This document shows positions 1 through 7,794 of a stretch of 53,169 nucleotides of DNA, one piece after another. Below the pieces are notes generated by a model, which saw only the letters and a list, made by a program, of their open reading frames with translations, was not told the origin of the DNA and searched no databases. Numbering within the stretch: the first letter of the stretch is position 1; the number at the start of each line of letters is the position of its first letter. This stretch comes from Pseudomonadota bacterium. Its GTDB lineage: Bacteria > Pseudomonadota > Gammaproteobacteria > Burkholderiales > Gallionellaceae. The translations under genes were made by a program, and so were the position numbers. The DNA lies in the NCBI GenBank assembly GCA_021782995.1, contig JAJXUI010000018.1, positions 1-53,169 on the forward strand. The letters are read 5' to 3'.

Positions 1-99
1 ATTACACAACAGGAGATAAATGAAGTGATGAAACGCTTAAACAATCGTCCCAGAAAGAGGCTTGGTTACTTGACGCCTAATCAGGTATTCTTCAAATAA
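1..99 (+). CDS. IS30-family transposase, C-terminal fragment
   Basis: Frame 1 is open from the window edge and reads 32 residues before a TAA at 97-99. The peptide contains RLNNRPRKRLGYLTPNQVF, the C-terminal signature of IS30-type DDE transposases, whose usual form is LNNRPRK-LGY-TP-EVF. The DDE catalytic residues would lie upstream and are outside the window. The stop codon is three bases before the terminal repeat, as is normal in this family. It is truncated here only because the window starts inside the gene. Confidence 0.85.
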   Translation: MTQQEINEVMKRLNNRPRKRLGYLTPNQVFFK

Positions 100-102
100 G
101 CG

Positions 103-125
103 TTGCACTTCAAATTTGAATCCGC
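103..125. repeat. IS30 right terminal inverted repeat
   Basis: These 23 bases match the reverse complement of 53073-53095 at 21 positions: 12 identical bases, a 3-base stretch with two mismatches, then 8 identical bases ending GAATCCGC. They mark the outer border of the left-hand IS copy. Confidence 0.8.
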
Positions 126-235
126 GCCTGGTTAAAAGGATGTGTGACACAATTTATTTCCTGAATGGGGATATGGAAAGCAATTTGCGATGTGAAGGGA
201 ATTCACTCGATTAGGACTCAAATGGGGATGATGCA

Positions 236-1498
236 ATGATGGTATTGGTGCAGATTGTTATCGCGGCATTGGTGGTGTATCTGGTGTACCAGATGTTTTT
301 TGCGCGCGTATCTTCGCCGGCCGAAATGCCGGTTACCAGAACCGAGCGCGGTTTTGCATACATTTCAAACGGCTCGCTCTTTTATCGCGAGCAAGGCGGC
401 ACTGTGCAACAGTTGCACAGTGACTATGTGCAGGAGGTGCTTGAGCGGCGTGAGCAGGTGCGCGATCGCCACAGCTGGAAGGAAGGAACGAGCTTCAATA
501 TCGCGGCGGGTGGCGGATCGCGCAGTTATGTGTCCAGTTCGGACCCGATACCGGTGACGACGGCCGCATACAATGCCGAGGGAAACCTGCTGTATTTCCT
601 CAGGAATGAAAGTGTAGGCGGATTGTTCTGTCGTGAACGGGCAAGCGGCAAGGAACTGCGTTTGCTGCTCAGGCAGAATCTGGTGTTGAGTGATCTCAGT
701 TTGTCGCCAGATGGGACTATGCTGGCCGCCTCATCACAGCATGAAGGCGGGGTGTCGAGTATTGCACTGTTTGCGAGCGATGGCAGCACGTATCGGGAAG
801 TGACGGGTGGCGATACGGTGGATTCTGCGCCAGCATGGATACCCGGTGTACCGGACAGGTTATTGTTCCAGTCTGCAGGGCTGGCTCGCAATCAGGCAGG
901 ATATATCGTGGCGCAAGGTCCGGCCAGCATACAGAAGCTGGATATGGATAAGGGCAGTATCAGCGCTATTCTGGATGATCCCCAATATGACCACCTGAAA
1001 CCAAGGGTGACTAGCGCGGGTGATCTGCTCTTCATACGCCGGCCCTATAAGGCGATGCAATATGGCACGGTAAACATGTTCAGTGATGCGCTGCTGTTTC
1101 CTTTCCGCCTGTTGCGCGCCTTGTTTCATTACCTGAACTTTTTCTCGATGATGTATGCGCGCAAGCCTTTGACCAGCGCCAACGGCCCGGCTGTGCAGGC
1201 CGATGTCAAGAATATATGGCTGCAGGGTCGACGGGTGGATGTGGAACGGACGCTGCGCAATTCGCGGTCTGTTCAGGGCGTGCCATCGCTGGTGCCGGAC
1301 AGCTGGCAACTGATCTGCCGCAGCCAGCAGGGGGATGAGCGGGTGCTGGCCAGCAATGTGGCATCTTATGACTTGAGCACCGATGGCACCATTTACTATT
1401 CCAATGGCAGAGGTATCTTCGTGCTGAGCCAGGATGGCACTTCGCATCTGGCGGCAACGAAAGATTTTATCGGTGAGGTAGTTGCATCGGCAACCTAG
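236..1498 (+). CDS. membrane-anchored beta-propeller (TolB/PD40-like) protein
   Basis: The 420-residue product starts with a hydrophobic helix at about residues 3-20, which probably works as an uncleaved inner-membrane anchor. The rest looks periplasmic and is built from repeated beta units typical of WD40-like/TolB propellers: LSLSPDGTMLAASS near residue 155, APAWIPGVPDRLLFQS near 200, and YDLSTDGTIYYSN near 385. No catalytic motif was recognised. A second hydrophobic stretch near 285-305 may be another membrane contact. It lies 110 bp beyond the IS border and 36 bp ahead of the thioredoxin-TPR gene, with which it is probably cotranscribed. The start has two adjacent ATG codons and only a modest GGGGA ribosome site. 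The specific role is unknown. Confidence 0.7.
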   Translation: MMVLVQIVIAALVVYLVYQMFFARVSSPAEMPVTRTERGFAYISNGSLFYREQGGTVQQLHSDYVQEVLERREQVRDRHSWKEGTSFNIAAGGGSRSYVSSSDPIPVTTAAYNAEGNLLYFLRNESVGGLFCRERASGKELRLLLRQNLVLSDLSLSPDGTMLAASSQHEGGVSSIALFASDGSTYREVTGGDTVDSAPAWIPGVPDRLLFQSAGLARNQAGYIVAQGPASIQKLDMDKGSISAILDDPQYDHLKPRVTSAGDLLFIRRPYKAMQYGTVNMFSDALLFPFRLLRALFHYLNFFSMMYARKPLTSANGPAVQADVKNIWLQGRRVDVERTLRNSRSVQGVPSLVPDSWQLICRSQQGDERVLASNVASYDLSTDGTIYYSNGRGIFVLSQDGTSHLAATKDFIGEVVASAT

Positions 1499-1534
1499 AA
1501 TTGTTTTGTGGTCATGTTTGAAGGGAATAATGAG

Positions 1535-2389
1535 ATGTCTGCAGTAGATGTAAACCAGTCCGAGTTTGAAAGTGAAGTGGTGCAGGCTTCGTTCCAGCAG
1601 CCGGTGGTGATTGATTTCTGGGCGCCCTGGTGCGGCCCGTGCAAGTCGCTGAAGCCCATCCTGGAAAAGCTGGCAGAGGAGTATGGCGGCAAGTTCAAGC
1701 TGGCGAAGGTGAATTCGGATGATAACCCTGAGGTGTCGGCGCATTTTTCAGTGCGCGGCATTCCAGCGGTAAAGGCGATGGTGAATGGCCAGGTTGTGGA
1801 TGAGTTTACTGGCGCGCAACCCGAGAGTTTCGTGCGTGAATGGCTGGACAAGATCATCCCCAGCCCGGCTGAGGAGATGCGCCTGGCGGCACAGGCCGAC
1901 TTGCACAATGGCGATATTGGCGCTGCACTGAAGAAGCTGGGCGAAGCCTCTGCGCTGGACCCGAAGAACGAATGGGTGCGTGTGGATGCGGCCGAGATCA
2001 TGTTGAGTCAGGGCGATCTGGACGAAGGCAAGCGCCTGCTCGACAGTGTGAAGGATGTGGATATCCTGAAAGCCCCGCGCGTGATGCAGCTGATCGCACA
2101 TACGAAGCTGGCAGCGATGGCGGAGTCTGGCGAGGATGAAGAAGGACTTAAAGCGGCCATTGCTGCGGATGAAAAGAACATGGAAGCAAGGCTGAAGCTG
2201 GCGAATTTGTTTGTTGCCACAGGTCGCTACGAAGAGGGTATGGATCAGCTGATCGAGATTGTGCGGCGTGACCGCAAGTTCCAGGACGACATCGGCCGCA
2301 AGACCTTGCTGGATGTATTCAGCCTGCTGGGCGGGCAGGGCGAGCTGGTGGCGGCGTATCGTCGCAAACTGGCAGGTGCGTTGAACTGA
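1535..2389 (+). CDS. cnoX: thioredoxin-TPR chaperedoxin, CnoX/YbbN-like
   Basis: The 284-residue protein has a thioredoxin domain (about 1-105) with an intact WCGPC redox site and the cis-proline motif RGIPAV, then a TPR-like helical region (about 110-284). This architecture is that of CnoX (YbbN), a chaperone that protects proteins from oxidation and hands them to GroEL or DnaK. E. coli CnoX lacks the two active cysteines; this one keeps both, so it could also reduce mixed disulfides. The start MSAVDV is preferred because AAGGGA lies 8 bases upstream; an in-frame ATG at 1508 has no ribosome site. It follows the propeller gene closely. Confidence 0.85.
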   Translation: MSAVDVNQSEFESEVVQASFQQPVVIDFWAPWCGPCKSLKPILEKLAEEYGGKFKLAKVNSDDNPEVSAHFSVRGIPAVKAMVNGQVVDEFTGAQPESFVREWLDKIIPSPAEEMRLAAQADLHNGDIGAALKKLGEASALDPKNEWVRVDAAEIMLSQGDLDEGKRLLDSVKDVDILKAPRVMQLIAHTKLAAMAESGEDEEGLKAAIAADEKNMEARLKLANLFVATGRYEEGMDQLIEIVRRDRKFQDDIGRKTLLDVFSLLGGQGELVAAYRRKLAGALN

Positions 2390-2433
2390 TTTTCTAGTTA
2401 CTTTTTTTGTCTCACCCTTTAAAGGAGAGCGTC

Positions 2434-2469
2434 ATGACTAAACCCATTACCGGAGGTAATCATGTCTAA
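2434..2469 (+). other. possible 11-codon leader ORF overlapping the thiolase start
   Basis: An ATG at 2434 follows a good ribosome site (AAAGGAGAG) and reads MTKPITGGNHV before a stop at 2467-2469, eight bases past the thioldase-gene start at 2462. The thiolase has its own GGAGGT inside this mini-ORF. It could couple translation of the two or be a remnant of a lost upstream gene start. There is no direct evidence that it is translated. Confidence 0.25.
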
Positions 2470-3661
2470 GCAAGTCCAGGAAGCTTATATCGTAGCCGCA
2501 ACCCGCACGCCGGTGGGCAAGGCGCCGCGCGGCATGTTCCGCAACACCCGTCCTGATGACATGCTGGCGCATGTGATCAAGGCGGTGGTGGCGCAGGCGC
2601 CGGGCATAGACCCGATGGCGATCGGCGATGTGATTGTGGGCTGCGCGATGCCGGAGGCGGAGCAGGGCACGAATGTGGCGCGTATCTCGCTGCTGCTGGC
2701 AGGGCTGCCGATCCAGGTGCCGGGGATGACGATCAACCGTTTCTGTTCTTCCGGCGTGCAGGCGGTGGCGCTGGCGGCTGACCGCATCCGATTGGGTGAG
2801 GCGGATGTGATGCTGGCCGCTGGTGTGGAGAGCATGAGCATGGTGCCGATGATGGGCAACAAGATTGCTTTCAATCCGGAAATTTTCGCGAAGGATGAAA
2901 ACTATGGCATTGCCTACGGCATGGGGCTGACTGCGGAGAAGGTGGCCGAGCAATGGAAGGTGTCGCGCGATGACCAGGATGCATTTGCGCTGCAGAGCCA
3001 CCAGCGTGCCATCAAGGCCATCGAGCAGGGTCATTTCAAGGCCGAGATTACGCCCTATCAGATTGCCGACCATGTGGCCGACATGAAGACACGTGAAATA
3101 AAAGTGACCGGCAAGCTGGCGAATACGGACGAAGGTCCGCGTGCAGACACTTCGCCGGAAGCATTGGCGAAACTGAAGCCGGTGTTTGCGCAAAAGGGCT
3201 CGGTGACGGCGGGCAACAGCTCGCAGCTTTCCGATGGGGCGGGTGCGGTGCTGCTGTGTTCCGAAGCGGCATTGAAGCGCTATAACCTGACACCGATCGG
3301 CAAGTTTTTGGGCTACAGCGTGGCGGGTGTGCCGCCGGCAATCATGGGCATCGGGCCGAAGGAAGCGGTGCCTCGTGCACTGAAGCAGGTGGGCTTGAGC
3401 CTGAACGATATCGGCTGGATCGAGCTGAATGAGGCGTTTGCTGCGCAGTCGCTGGCGGTGATGCGTGATCTGGATCTGGACCCGGCCAAAGTCAACCCAT
3501 TAGGTGGCGCGATTGCGCTGGGACATCCGCTGGGTGCAACGGGGGCCATCCGCACTGCCACACTGATGCATGGCCTGCGCCGCACCAAACAGAAATATGG
3601 CATCGTCACGATGTGCATTGGTACCGGGATGGGTGCGGCGGGTGTGTTCGAGGCGTTGTGA
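2462..3661 (+). CDS. acetyl-CoA C-acyltransferase (thiolase)
   Basis: This 399-residue type II thiolase has the full family signature set: the nucleophilic Cys95 in NRFCSSGVQ, the GHPLGATGA histidine motif near residue 353, and the C-terminal CIGTGMGAAGVFE with the general-base Cys near 387. It would cleave 3-ketoacyl-CoA with CoA in beta-oxidation, or condense acetyl-CoA in the reverse direction. Length and the start (ITRTPVGK-type N-terminus) resemble FadA-type degradative enzymes, but no fadB partner is adjacent, so chain-length preference is open. The ribosome site GGAGGT lies 7 bases upstream of the ATG. It stands 72 bp after cnoX and 30 bp before the next gene. Confidence 0.9.
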   Translation: MSKQVQEAYIVAATRTPVGKAPRGMFRNTRPDDMLAHVIKAVVAQAPGIDPMAIGDVIVGCAMPEAEQGTNVARISLLLAGLPIQVPGMTINRFCSSGVQAVALAADRIRLGEADVMLAAGVESMSMVPMMGNKIAFNPEIFAKDENYGIAYGMGLTAEKVAEQWKVSRDDQDAFALQSHQRAIKAIEQGHFKAEITPYQIADHVADMKTREIKVTGKLANTDEGPRADTSPEALAKLKPVFAQKGSVTAGNSSQLSDGAGAVLLCSEAALKRYNLTPIGKFLGYSVAGVPPAIMGIGPKEAVPRALKQVGLSLNDIGWIELNEAFAAQSLAVMRDLDLDPAKVNPLGGAIALGHPLGATGAIRTATLMHGLRRTKQKYGIVTMCIGTGMGAAGVFEAL

Positions 3662-3665
3662 TTTT

Positions 3666-3686
3666 GTAATTTATTGATTTAATTAT
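3666..3686. repeat. AT-rich intergenic motif, copy 1
   Basis: Starting five bases after the thiolase stop, this 21-base AT-rich sequence contains TTATTGATTTAATTAT. It matches 20 of 21 positions with 22021-22041, which also directly follows a stop codon, and a looser copy sits at 42784-42802. Function unknown. Confidence 0.5.
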
Positions 3687-3691
3687 ATAAA

Positions 3692-4258
3692 ATGAAAAGA
3701 TGGATATGGGTGCTGGCGCTCGGGCTGGTGACGCAGGCGAGTGCTTACGAGATTAATGATGTGACGCTGGAAGATGAGATGTTGCTGGGCAAGCAGCAGG
3801 TGGTGCTGAATGGTGCGGGCATCCGCAAGAAATTTCTGGTGAAAGTGTATATCGGCGCGTTGTATGTGGGCCACAAGATGCACACGGCCGATGAGGTGCT
3901 TGCCGACAACGGTGTGAAGCGCATGTCGTTCCACCTGTTGTGGAATGTGAGTGGCAAGCAGGTGCTGGAAGGCATCAACGAAGCCTTTCTGCCGAATAAT
4001 TCGGAAGCGGAAATGCAGCCGCTTGAGATGCGGCTCAACCAGTTTGCGGATATCTTCAAGGCGATTCCCGACATCCGCAAGGGCGAGGTGGTGAACCTGG
4101 ATTACATTCCCGAAATCGGGACGCGCATCATGCTCAACGAAAAGGAGATGGGCCGCATTCCCGGGCAGGACTTCAACAAGGCGCTGCTGAAAATCTGGCT
4201 GGGCCCGCATCCGGTACAATCCTCATTGAAGAAAAGTGTATTGGGAAATCAGCAGTGA
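3692..4258 (+). CDS. chalcone isomerase-like periplasmic protein
   Basis: The 188-residue product has a cleavable signal peptide (MKRWIWVLALGLVTQASA, cleavage near residue 18). The mature part starts with the pattern of bacterial chalcone-isomerase-like proteins: G-G-RKKFLVKVYIGALYV near residue 45 and LKIWLGPHPVQSSLKK near the C-terminus. Bacterial members have the fold but are not shown to act on chalcones, and the substrate is unknown. Its last codon overlaps the next gene by four bases (GTGA), so the two are translationally coupled. The upstream gap is short and AT-rich with no clear ribosome site. Confidence 0.8.
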   Translation: MKRWIWVLALGLVTQASAYEINDVTLEDEMLLGKQQVVLNGAGIRKKFLVKVYIGALYVGHKMHTADEVLADNGVKRMSFHLLWNVSGKQVLEGINEAFLPNNSEAEMQPLEMRLNQFADIFKAIPDIRKGEVVNLDYIPEIGTRIMLNEKEMGRIPGQDFNKALLKIWLGPHPVQSSLKKSVLGNQQ

Positions 4259-5481
4259 GTACAGAAAAGCAGCCCCCCGCCAATTCCGTCACCCGCATCA
4301 ACCCGTCTGCCCTGGCGTCCACCTTGCAGGCCTTCCGCGACCAGCATCCCGGCGTGTTGCAGCCCATGCATGACACGATGTTTTCTGAGACAGCGATCTG
4401 CATCAGTCATGCGCATCTGGCACAGATGAAATCTGTCATTGCCGCAGTGGAAACGCTGGTGAGCCTGCCAACCTGGCAGGCACGCGTGCTGGGGGAGACG
4501 CGTGAAAATTATCTGCCTGCCAACCCGGGCGTGTTTTTCGGTTACGACTTTCACCTGAATGCGGACGGGGCACACCTGATCGAGATCAACACCAATGCCG
4601 GCGGCGGTTTTCTCAGTGCGCTGTTTGAGCGCAGCCAGCTGGTTGCGGGATTGCCGGGGATTACGGTGGGCGCTGCCAACCCTGAGCAGGCATTTGTCGA
4701 CATGTTCCGTCGCGAATGGGAATTGCAGCGCGGCAGGGTGCCGCTACAGTCAGTGGCGATCGTCGACGAGAATCCGCAAGCGCAATATTTCTATCCGGAA
4801 TTTGTGCTGGCACGGGATGCATTCGAACGGGCGGGTATCCGTGCCTTCATTGCTGATCCGTCTGAGCTGAAGTCAGGGGTGGATGGCGTGTACCTCGGCG
4901 ATACGCATATCGGCCTGGTGTATAACCGCCTGACCGATTTTTCGCTGGCGCAGTTTCCTCTGCTGCTGAATGATTACAAGCATAACCTGCTGGTACTGAC
5001 ACCGCACCCGCACGCCTATCAGCTCTATGCCGATAAACGCAACCTGGCGTTATTGAGCGATGAGGCTTTCCTGCGCAGCACGGGGCTGGATGAAAGCAAT
5101 CTGTCTGCCTTGCTCGAAGGCGTGCCGCAAACGGTGCTGATCGAGTCGCGTGATGAAAAATCCTGGTGGGCCGAACGCAAGGACTGGTTCTTCAAGCCGG
5201 CCACCGGCTTTGGCGGCCGTGGCAGTTACCGCGGCGACAAGCTGACCAGGGGCGTGTTCGAGGAGATCGTGCATGGCGGCTATGTGGCGCAACGCAAGGC
5301 AATGCCGGGCGAGGTGATGGTGCAGGTGGGTGAGGCAGAGGCTGCGGCTTTCAAATATGACGTGCGTTGCTATGTGTATGAAGGAGAGATCCAGCTGATG
5401 GTGGCGCGCATGTATCAGGGGCAGACCACCAATTTCCGCACGCCCGGTGGCGGCTTCGCGCTGGTACGCGTGCTGAACTGA
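4255..5481 (+). CDS. ATP-grasp-like protein of unknown substrate
   Basis: The 408-residue protein starts at a GTG that overlaps the stop of the chalcone-isomerase-like gene. Features of ATP-grasp ligases are visible: IEINTNAGGG near residue 110, a glycine-rich loop FFKPATGFGGRGSYRGDKL near 320-340, and a basic/acidic C-terminal strand FKYDVRCYVYEGEIQLMVARMYQGQTTNFR. The order, with an EIN-type motif ahead of the GFGGRGS loop, suggests a circularly permuted ATP-grasp arrangement of the glutathionylspermidine-synthase kind, but this is inference. It probably joins an amine to a carboxylate using ATP. No pathway is given away by the neighbours except the coupled periplasmic protein. Confidence 0.65.
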   Translation: MSTEKQPPANSVTRINPSALASTLQAFRDQHPGVLQPMHDTMFSETAICISHAHLAQMKSVIAAVETLVSLPTWQARVLGETRENYLPANPGVFFGYDFHLNADGAHLIEINTNAGGGFLSALFERSQLVAGLPGITVGAANPEQAFVDMFRREWELQRGRVPLQSVAIVDENPQAQYFYPEFVLARDAFERAGIRAFIADPSELKSGVDGVYLGDTHIGLVYNRLTDFSLAQFPLLLNDYKHNLLVLTPHPHAYQLYADKRNLALLSDEAFLRSTGLDESNLSALLEGVPQTVLIESRDEKSWWAERKDWFFKPATGFGGRGSYRGDKLTRGVFEEIVHGGYVAQRKAMPGEVMVQVGEAEAAAFKYDVRCYVYEGEIQLMVARMYQGQTTNFRTPGGGFALVRVLN

Positions 5482-5512
5482 CTGCGCAGGCCTGGCACGG
5501 ACTGTATCAATA

Positions 5513-5530
5513 CCGGCCCGATAAAGCCGG
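5513..5530. terminator. weak GC hairpin between converging genes
   Basis: CCGGC and GCCGG pair around an 8-base loop in the 65-bp gap between two converging genes. There is no T-run on either strand, so termination here is only a guess from position. Confidence 0.25.
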
Positions 5531-5546
5531 CCTGATTCAACCCGGG

Positions 5547-6278
5547 TCAGTGTATCGAGGCGGGCGCCGCGTCCTGTGCGTGCGACTTGATGCCGATGAA
5601 TGTACCACTGGCAAAGCGCGTGCGGTTTTTCATGAAAAACAGGAATATCGATATGGTGCGCCGGAGCAGGTATGAGGACTTGGTGCCTGCAAAATACCCG
5701 GGTGGATGGCGCACATTCCTGAAAAAGTTGCCGATCAGCCGCTTGGCGGGATAGTCGGTAAACAAGCGTGACAGCTTCATCAGCTCGAATTCATGGGCGT
5801 GTGAGTCTACTCTGGAAAATCCCGCCTCCTGCATCATGTTCTGCAAACCATCCTGCTGCAGCATCTTCATGTTGCAGCCGCACATTGCATAGGTCCTGGC
5901 AGCAAATGCCTCGTTTTTCCTGCGGCGTTGCTGGCTGAACATGCCGCCGGGCATCAGCGCGGCACAGGCTCGCTGGTAAAACGCCTGCACATCAGGCAGG
6001 AACATGCTGACTGAAATGCACAGGATGCCTGCAATGCGGAGATCGGGATGGTCCCGCAGGAAGGCGTCAAAATCCCCATGATGGAAGCTCAGGTTGGCTT
6101 GCGCCGCATGGCGTGCGGTTGCCTTGTGGATGGCCTGGGCATTGATGTCGAGGCCAATAACCTTTTGCCGGGGATTGAGCAGTGAGGCCGGTTGCGCCGT
6201 ACCCGCACCACTGCCGCAGCCGATATCAAGCACGACACCAGCAGCAAGATCCGGGTGCGACCGCACATGCTGTGCCAA
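5547..6278 (-). CDS. class I SAM-dependent methyltransferase (N-terminus disrupted)
   Basis: The product contains a Rossmann methyltransferase core: motif I VVLDIGCGSGAG close to the N-terminus, the acidic motif II VIGLDINAQAI, and HHGDFDAF as the adenine-binding region. The substrate is unknown. The 243-residue frame opens at a TTG within a leucine codon and has no ribosome site, because the natural start appears to lie at 6384, in another frame. Removing one G from the GGGGG run at 6314-6318 joins the two frames into a protein of about 278 residues with an ATG and GGAAG ribosome site. Translation without the first 36 residues would still leave the SAM fold but may not be functional. Confidence 0.65.
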   Translation of the reverse strand: MAQHVRSHPDLAAGVVLDIGCGSGAGTAQPASLLNPRQKVIGLDINAQAIHKATARHAAQANLSFHHGDFDAFLRDHPDLRIAGILCISVSMFLPDVQAFYQRACAALMPGGMFSQQRRRKNEAFAARTYAMCGCNMKMLQQDGLQNMMQEAGFSRVDSHAHEFELMKLSRLFTDYPAKRLIGNFFRNVRHPPGYFAGTKSSYLLRRTISIFLFFMKNRTRFASGTFIGIKSHAQDAAPASIH

Positions 6279-6309
6279 TGCCTTGCGCAGGTTGTGGATG
6301 GTCGTCAGG

Positions 6310-6384
6310 CTATGGGGGCAAGCCTTCTATCCCCATGACATGTTCCAGGATTTCATAGGTGTTTACGAGTTCACATCGCATCAT
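6310..6384 (-). pseudogene. 5' fragment of the frameshifted methyltransferase gene
   Basis: Reading leftward from ATG at 6384-6382, with GGAAG seven bases upstream, the peptide is MMRCELVNTYEILEHVMGIEG and stops at 6312-6310. One fewer base in the five-base G run (6314-6318) would continue as LPHSLTTIHNLRKALAQHV and enter the methyltransferase frame exactly. It is therefore the natural N-terminus of the adjacent gene, separated by a genuine indel, a sequencing error in a homopolymer, or a phase-variable tract. Confidence 0.6.
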
Positions 6385-6542
6385 ATGATTTCTTCCGGGG
6401 TTGGCAGGAATGTATCGGCAATTGTGGCAAGGAGATAAGCATATACCAGTAATTGTCCTGTACATGGCTGGAATTTTCTCACGACTTGCGGCAGTTTTGC
6501 AGTGAGGCAACGCAGCAGGCAAATGGTGTGATGCAAATAACG

Positions 6543-6563
6543 ATGGCCGCAATGTGCGGCCAT
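6543..6563 (-). terminator. hairpin downstream of the ankyrin gene
   Basis: ATGGCCGCA and TGCGGCCAT form a perfect 9-bp stem with a 3-base loop, 29 bases beyond the stop of the minus-strand ankyrin gene. The following minus-strand bases (CGTTATTTG) are only mildly U-rich, so it may be a weak terminator or an mRNA 3' end stabiliser. Confidence 0.45.
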
Positions 6564-6591
6564 GTCATGTTACATCAGGAGAGTTGACAGC

Positions 6592-7443
6592 TCAGAAATC
6601 CTTGGTCTTGATCACGGTGAGCTTGGGGTCGGGCTCTGCCTTGAGCGTCTTCAGGTATTCGTATTTGTCGCTGAGCAGGTTCACGATTTCAACAAAACCC
6701 TTGCTGGTCGCAATCTGCAACGCGGTTTTGCCTTCGCTGTTGGTGAGCTCGGTATTGGCGCCAGCCGCAACCAGTGCCTGGCATACCTCAAGGCTGCCTT
6801 TGGTGCAGGCCTGCATCAGTGGTGTCCACTTGAACTTGCTTTGTGCATCGATATCCACGTCTTTGGAAATCAGCAGGTCCACGATTCTGGTCATGCCCTT
6901 GAATGCAGCCCAGTGCAAGGGGGTAAAGCCGTTCATGTCCTTGGCGGTCAGTCTCGCGCCATTATGGATCAGCATGCTTGCAAGTTTTTCCTTGCCGTTG
7001 GCCGCGGCGATCATCAGCGGTGTCCAGCCGCGCTCATCCTTGACCTCAAGGTCGATTCCGCATGACAGGAAGACATACACCGCTTCCATGTTTTCAGTTT
7101 CAATTGCCTTGATGAAGCCCTGCGGGGTATGGTTGAAACCGAGTTTCTCGATTTCGCGGCGTTTGAGTTCAGGAATGTTGTTCCAGGAGTTTTGCCTGGC
7201 GCGCCTTATATCGATCGTGGAGAAGAATTTCTCCAGCCGGATGATTTCTGCAGCAGCCTCGGGCGGGAAGCCCTGACGTGAGCCGCCGCTGTTGTCCACC
7301 ATCAGGTCCAGCAGGTAGGCTTCAATCAGCTTGGTTTCACACAGTTCAACAATTTTCTGGAAGACGCGCTGAAAGCGTTCCTCAATGAGCTTGGGGTAGA
7401 TGTCGGTTCTGCCATCCAGGGCATTTAATAATGTCTCGTTCAT
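6592..7443 (-). CDS. ankyrin-repeat protein
   Basis: The product (283 residues from the ATG at 7443) has an N-terminal helical region of about 105 residues without a recognised domain, then about five ankyrin repeats: near residues 108-138, GWTPLMIAAANGKEKLASMLI, GFTPLHWAAFKGMTRIVDLLI, KWTPLMQACTKGSLEVCQALV and a last KTALQIATSKGF unit. There is no signal peptide, so it is likely cytoplasmic and binds another protein. A TTG three codons upstream is an alternative start; neither has a strong ribosome site. It is separated from the GGDEF gene by 351 bases and from the methyltransferase by about 200, so it may be its own transcription unit. The partner is unknown. Confidence 0.8.
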   Translation of the reverse strand: MNETLLNALDGRTDIYPKLIEERFQRVFQKIVELCETKLIEAYLLDLMVDNSGGSRQGFPPEAAAEIIRLEKFFSTIDIRRARQNSWNNIPELKRREIEKLGFNHTPQGFIKAIETENMEAVYVFLSCGIDLEVKDERGWTPLMIAAANGKEKLASMLIHNGARLTAKDMNGFTPLHWAAFKGMTRIVDLLISKDVDIDAQSKFKWTPLMQACTKGSLEVCQALVAAGANTELTNSEGKTALQIATSKGFVEIVNLLSDKYEYLKTLKAEPDPKLTVIKTKDF

Positions 7444-7794
7444 GGTGCACAAATGTTACGTGTATTGAGCAATGAGACATGCAATCCGGACAATCGTGCC
7501 TTGCTGAAAAAAACAGAATCGGGGTGTTTCGGCTTCCGGTTAAATTGCATAACCCATATAGATATGCCTGAATACTAACACCATTTTTTATATCAAGATA
7601 CTGTTATATCGGGATATTTCGGGAGGCAGTGGATTTCAGGCCGGGAGGGGGAAGCGGGGAAATGATTTCCTGGTTAACACTGTTATCAATCATTCAGCCT
7701 ATTTTATGACTGTAGCTATGCCCGAAGTTGAATGCTCGAATGCGCCCCCAGGGGGCTGGCGTTGCTGTTTCTGTTTTGACAAAGCTGCGCTCGC
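7444..7794. other. intergenic region, no gene seen
   Basis: These 351 bases lie between two minus-strand genes. No credible reading frame or RNA gene is visible. A minus-strand pair TTGATA (reverse of about 7595-7600) and TATTCA sixteen bases further could be a promoter for the ankyrin gene. A palindrome GCCCCC-A-GGGGGC at 7744-7756 sits 38 bases past the GGDEF gene stop but has no T-run. Confidence 0.4.

Larger units (their letters stand above)
1..125 (+). mobile_element. IS30-family insertion sequence, right end (cut by window edge)
   Basis: The first 99 bases encode the C-terminus of an IS30-type transposase, and a 23-base terminal repeat (103-125) follows immediately. The same repeat occurs inverted at 53073-53095, where a second copy of the element begins. 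The transposase reads rightward, so this is the right end of the element and native chromosome starts at about 126. Nothing to the left is visible, so completeness cannot be judged. Confidence 0.85.

Noticed and set aside
117..150. An outward promoter formed by TTGAAT in the IS terminal repeat, driving the gene at 236.
   Set aside because: No acceptable -10 lies 16-18 bases downstream.
7744..7756. GCCCCC-A-GGGGGC as terminator of the GGDEF gene.
   Set aside because: The one-base loop is too tight and neither strand has a following T-run.
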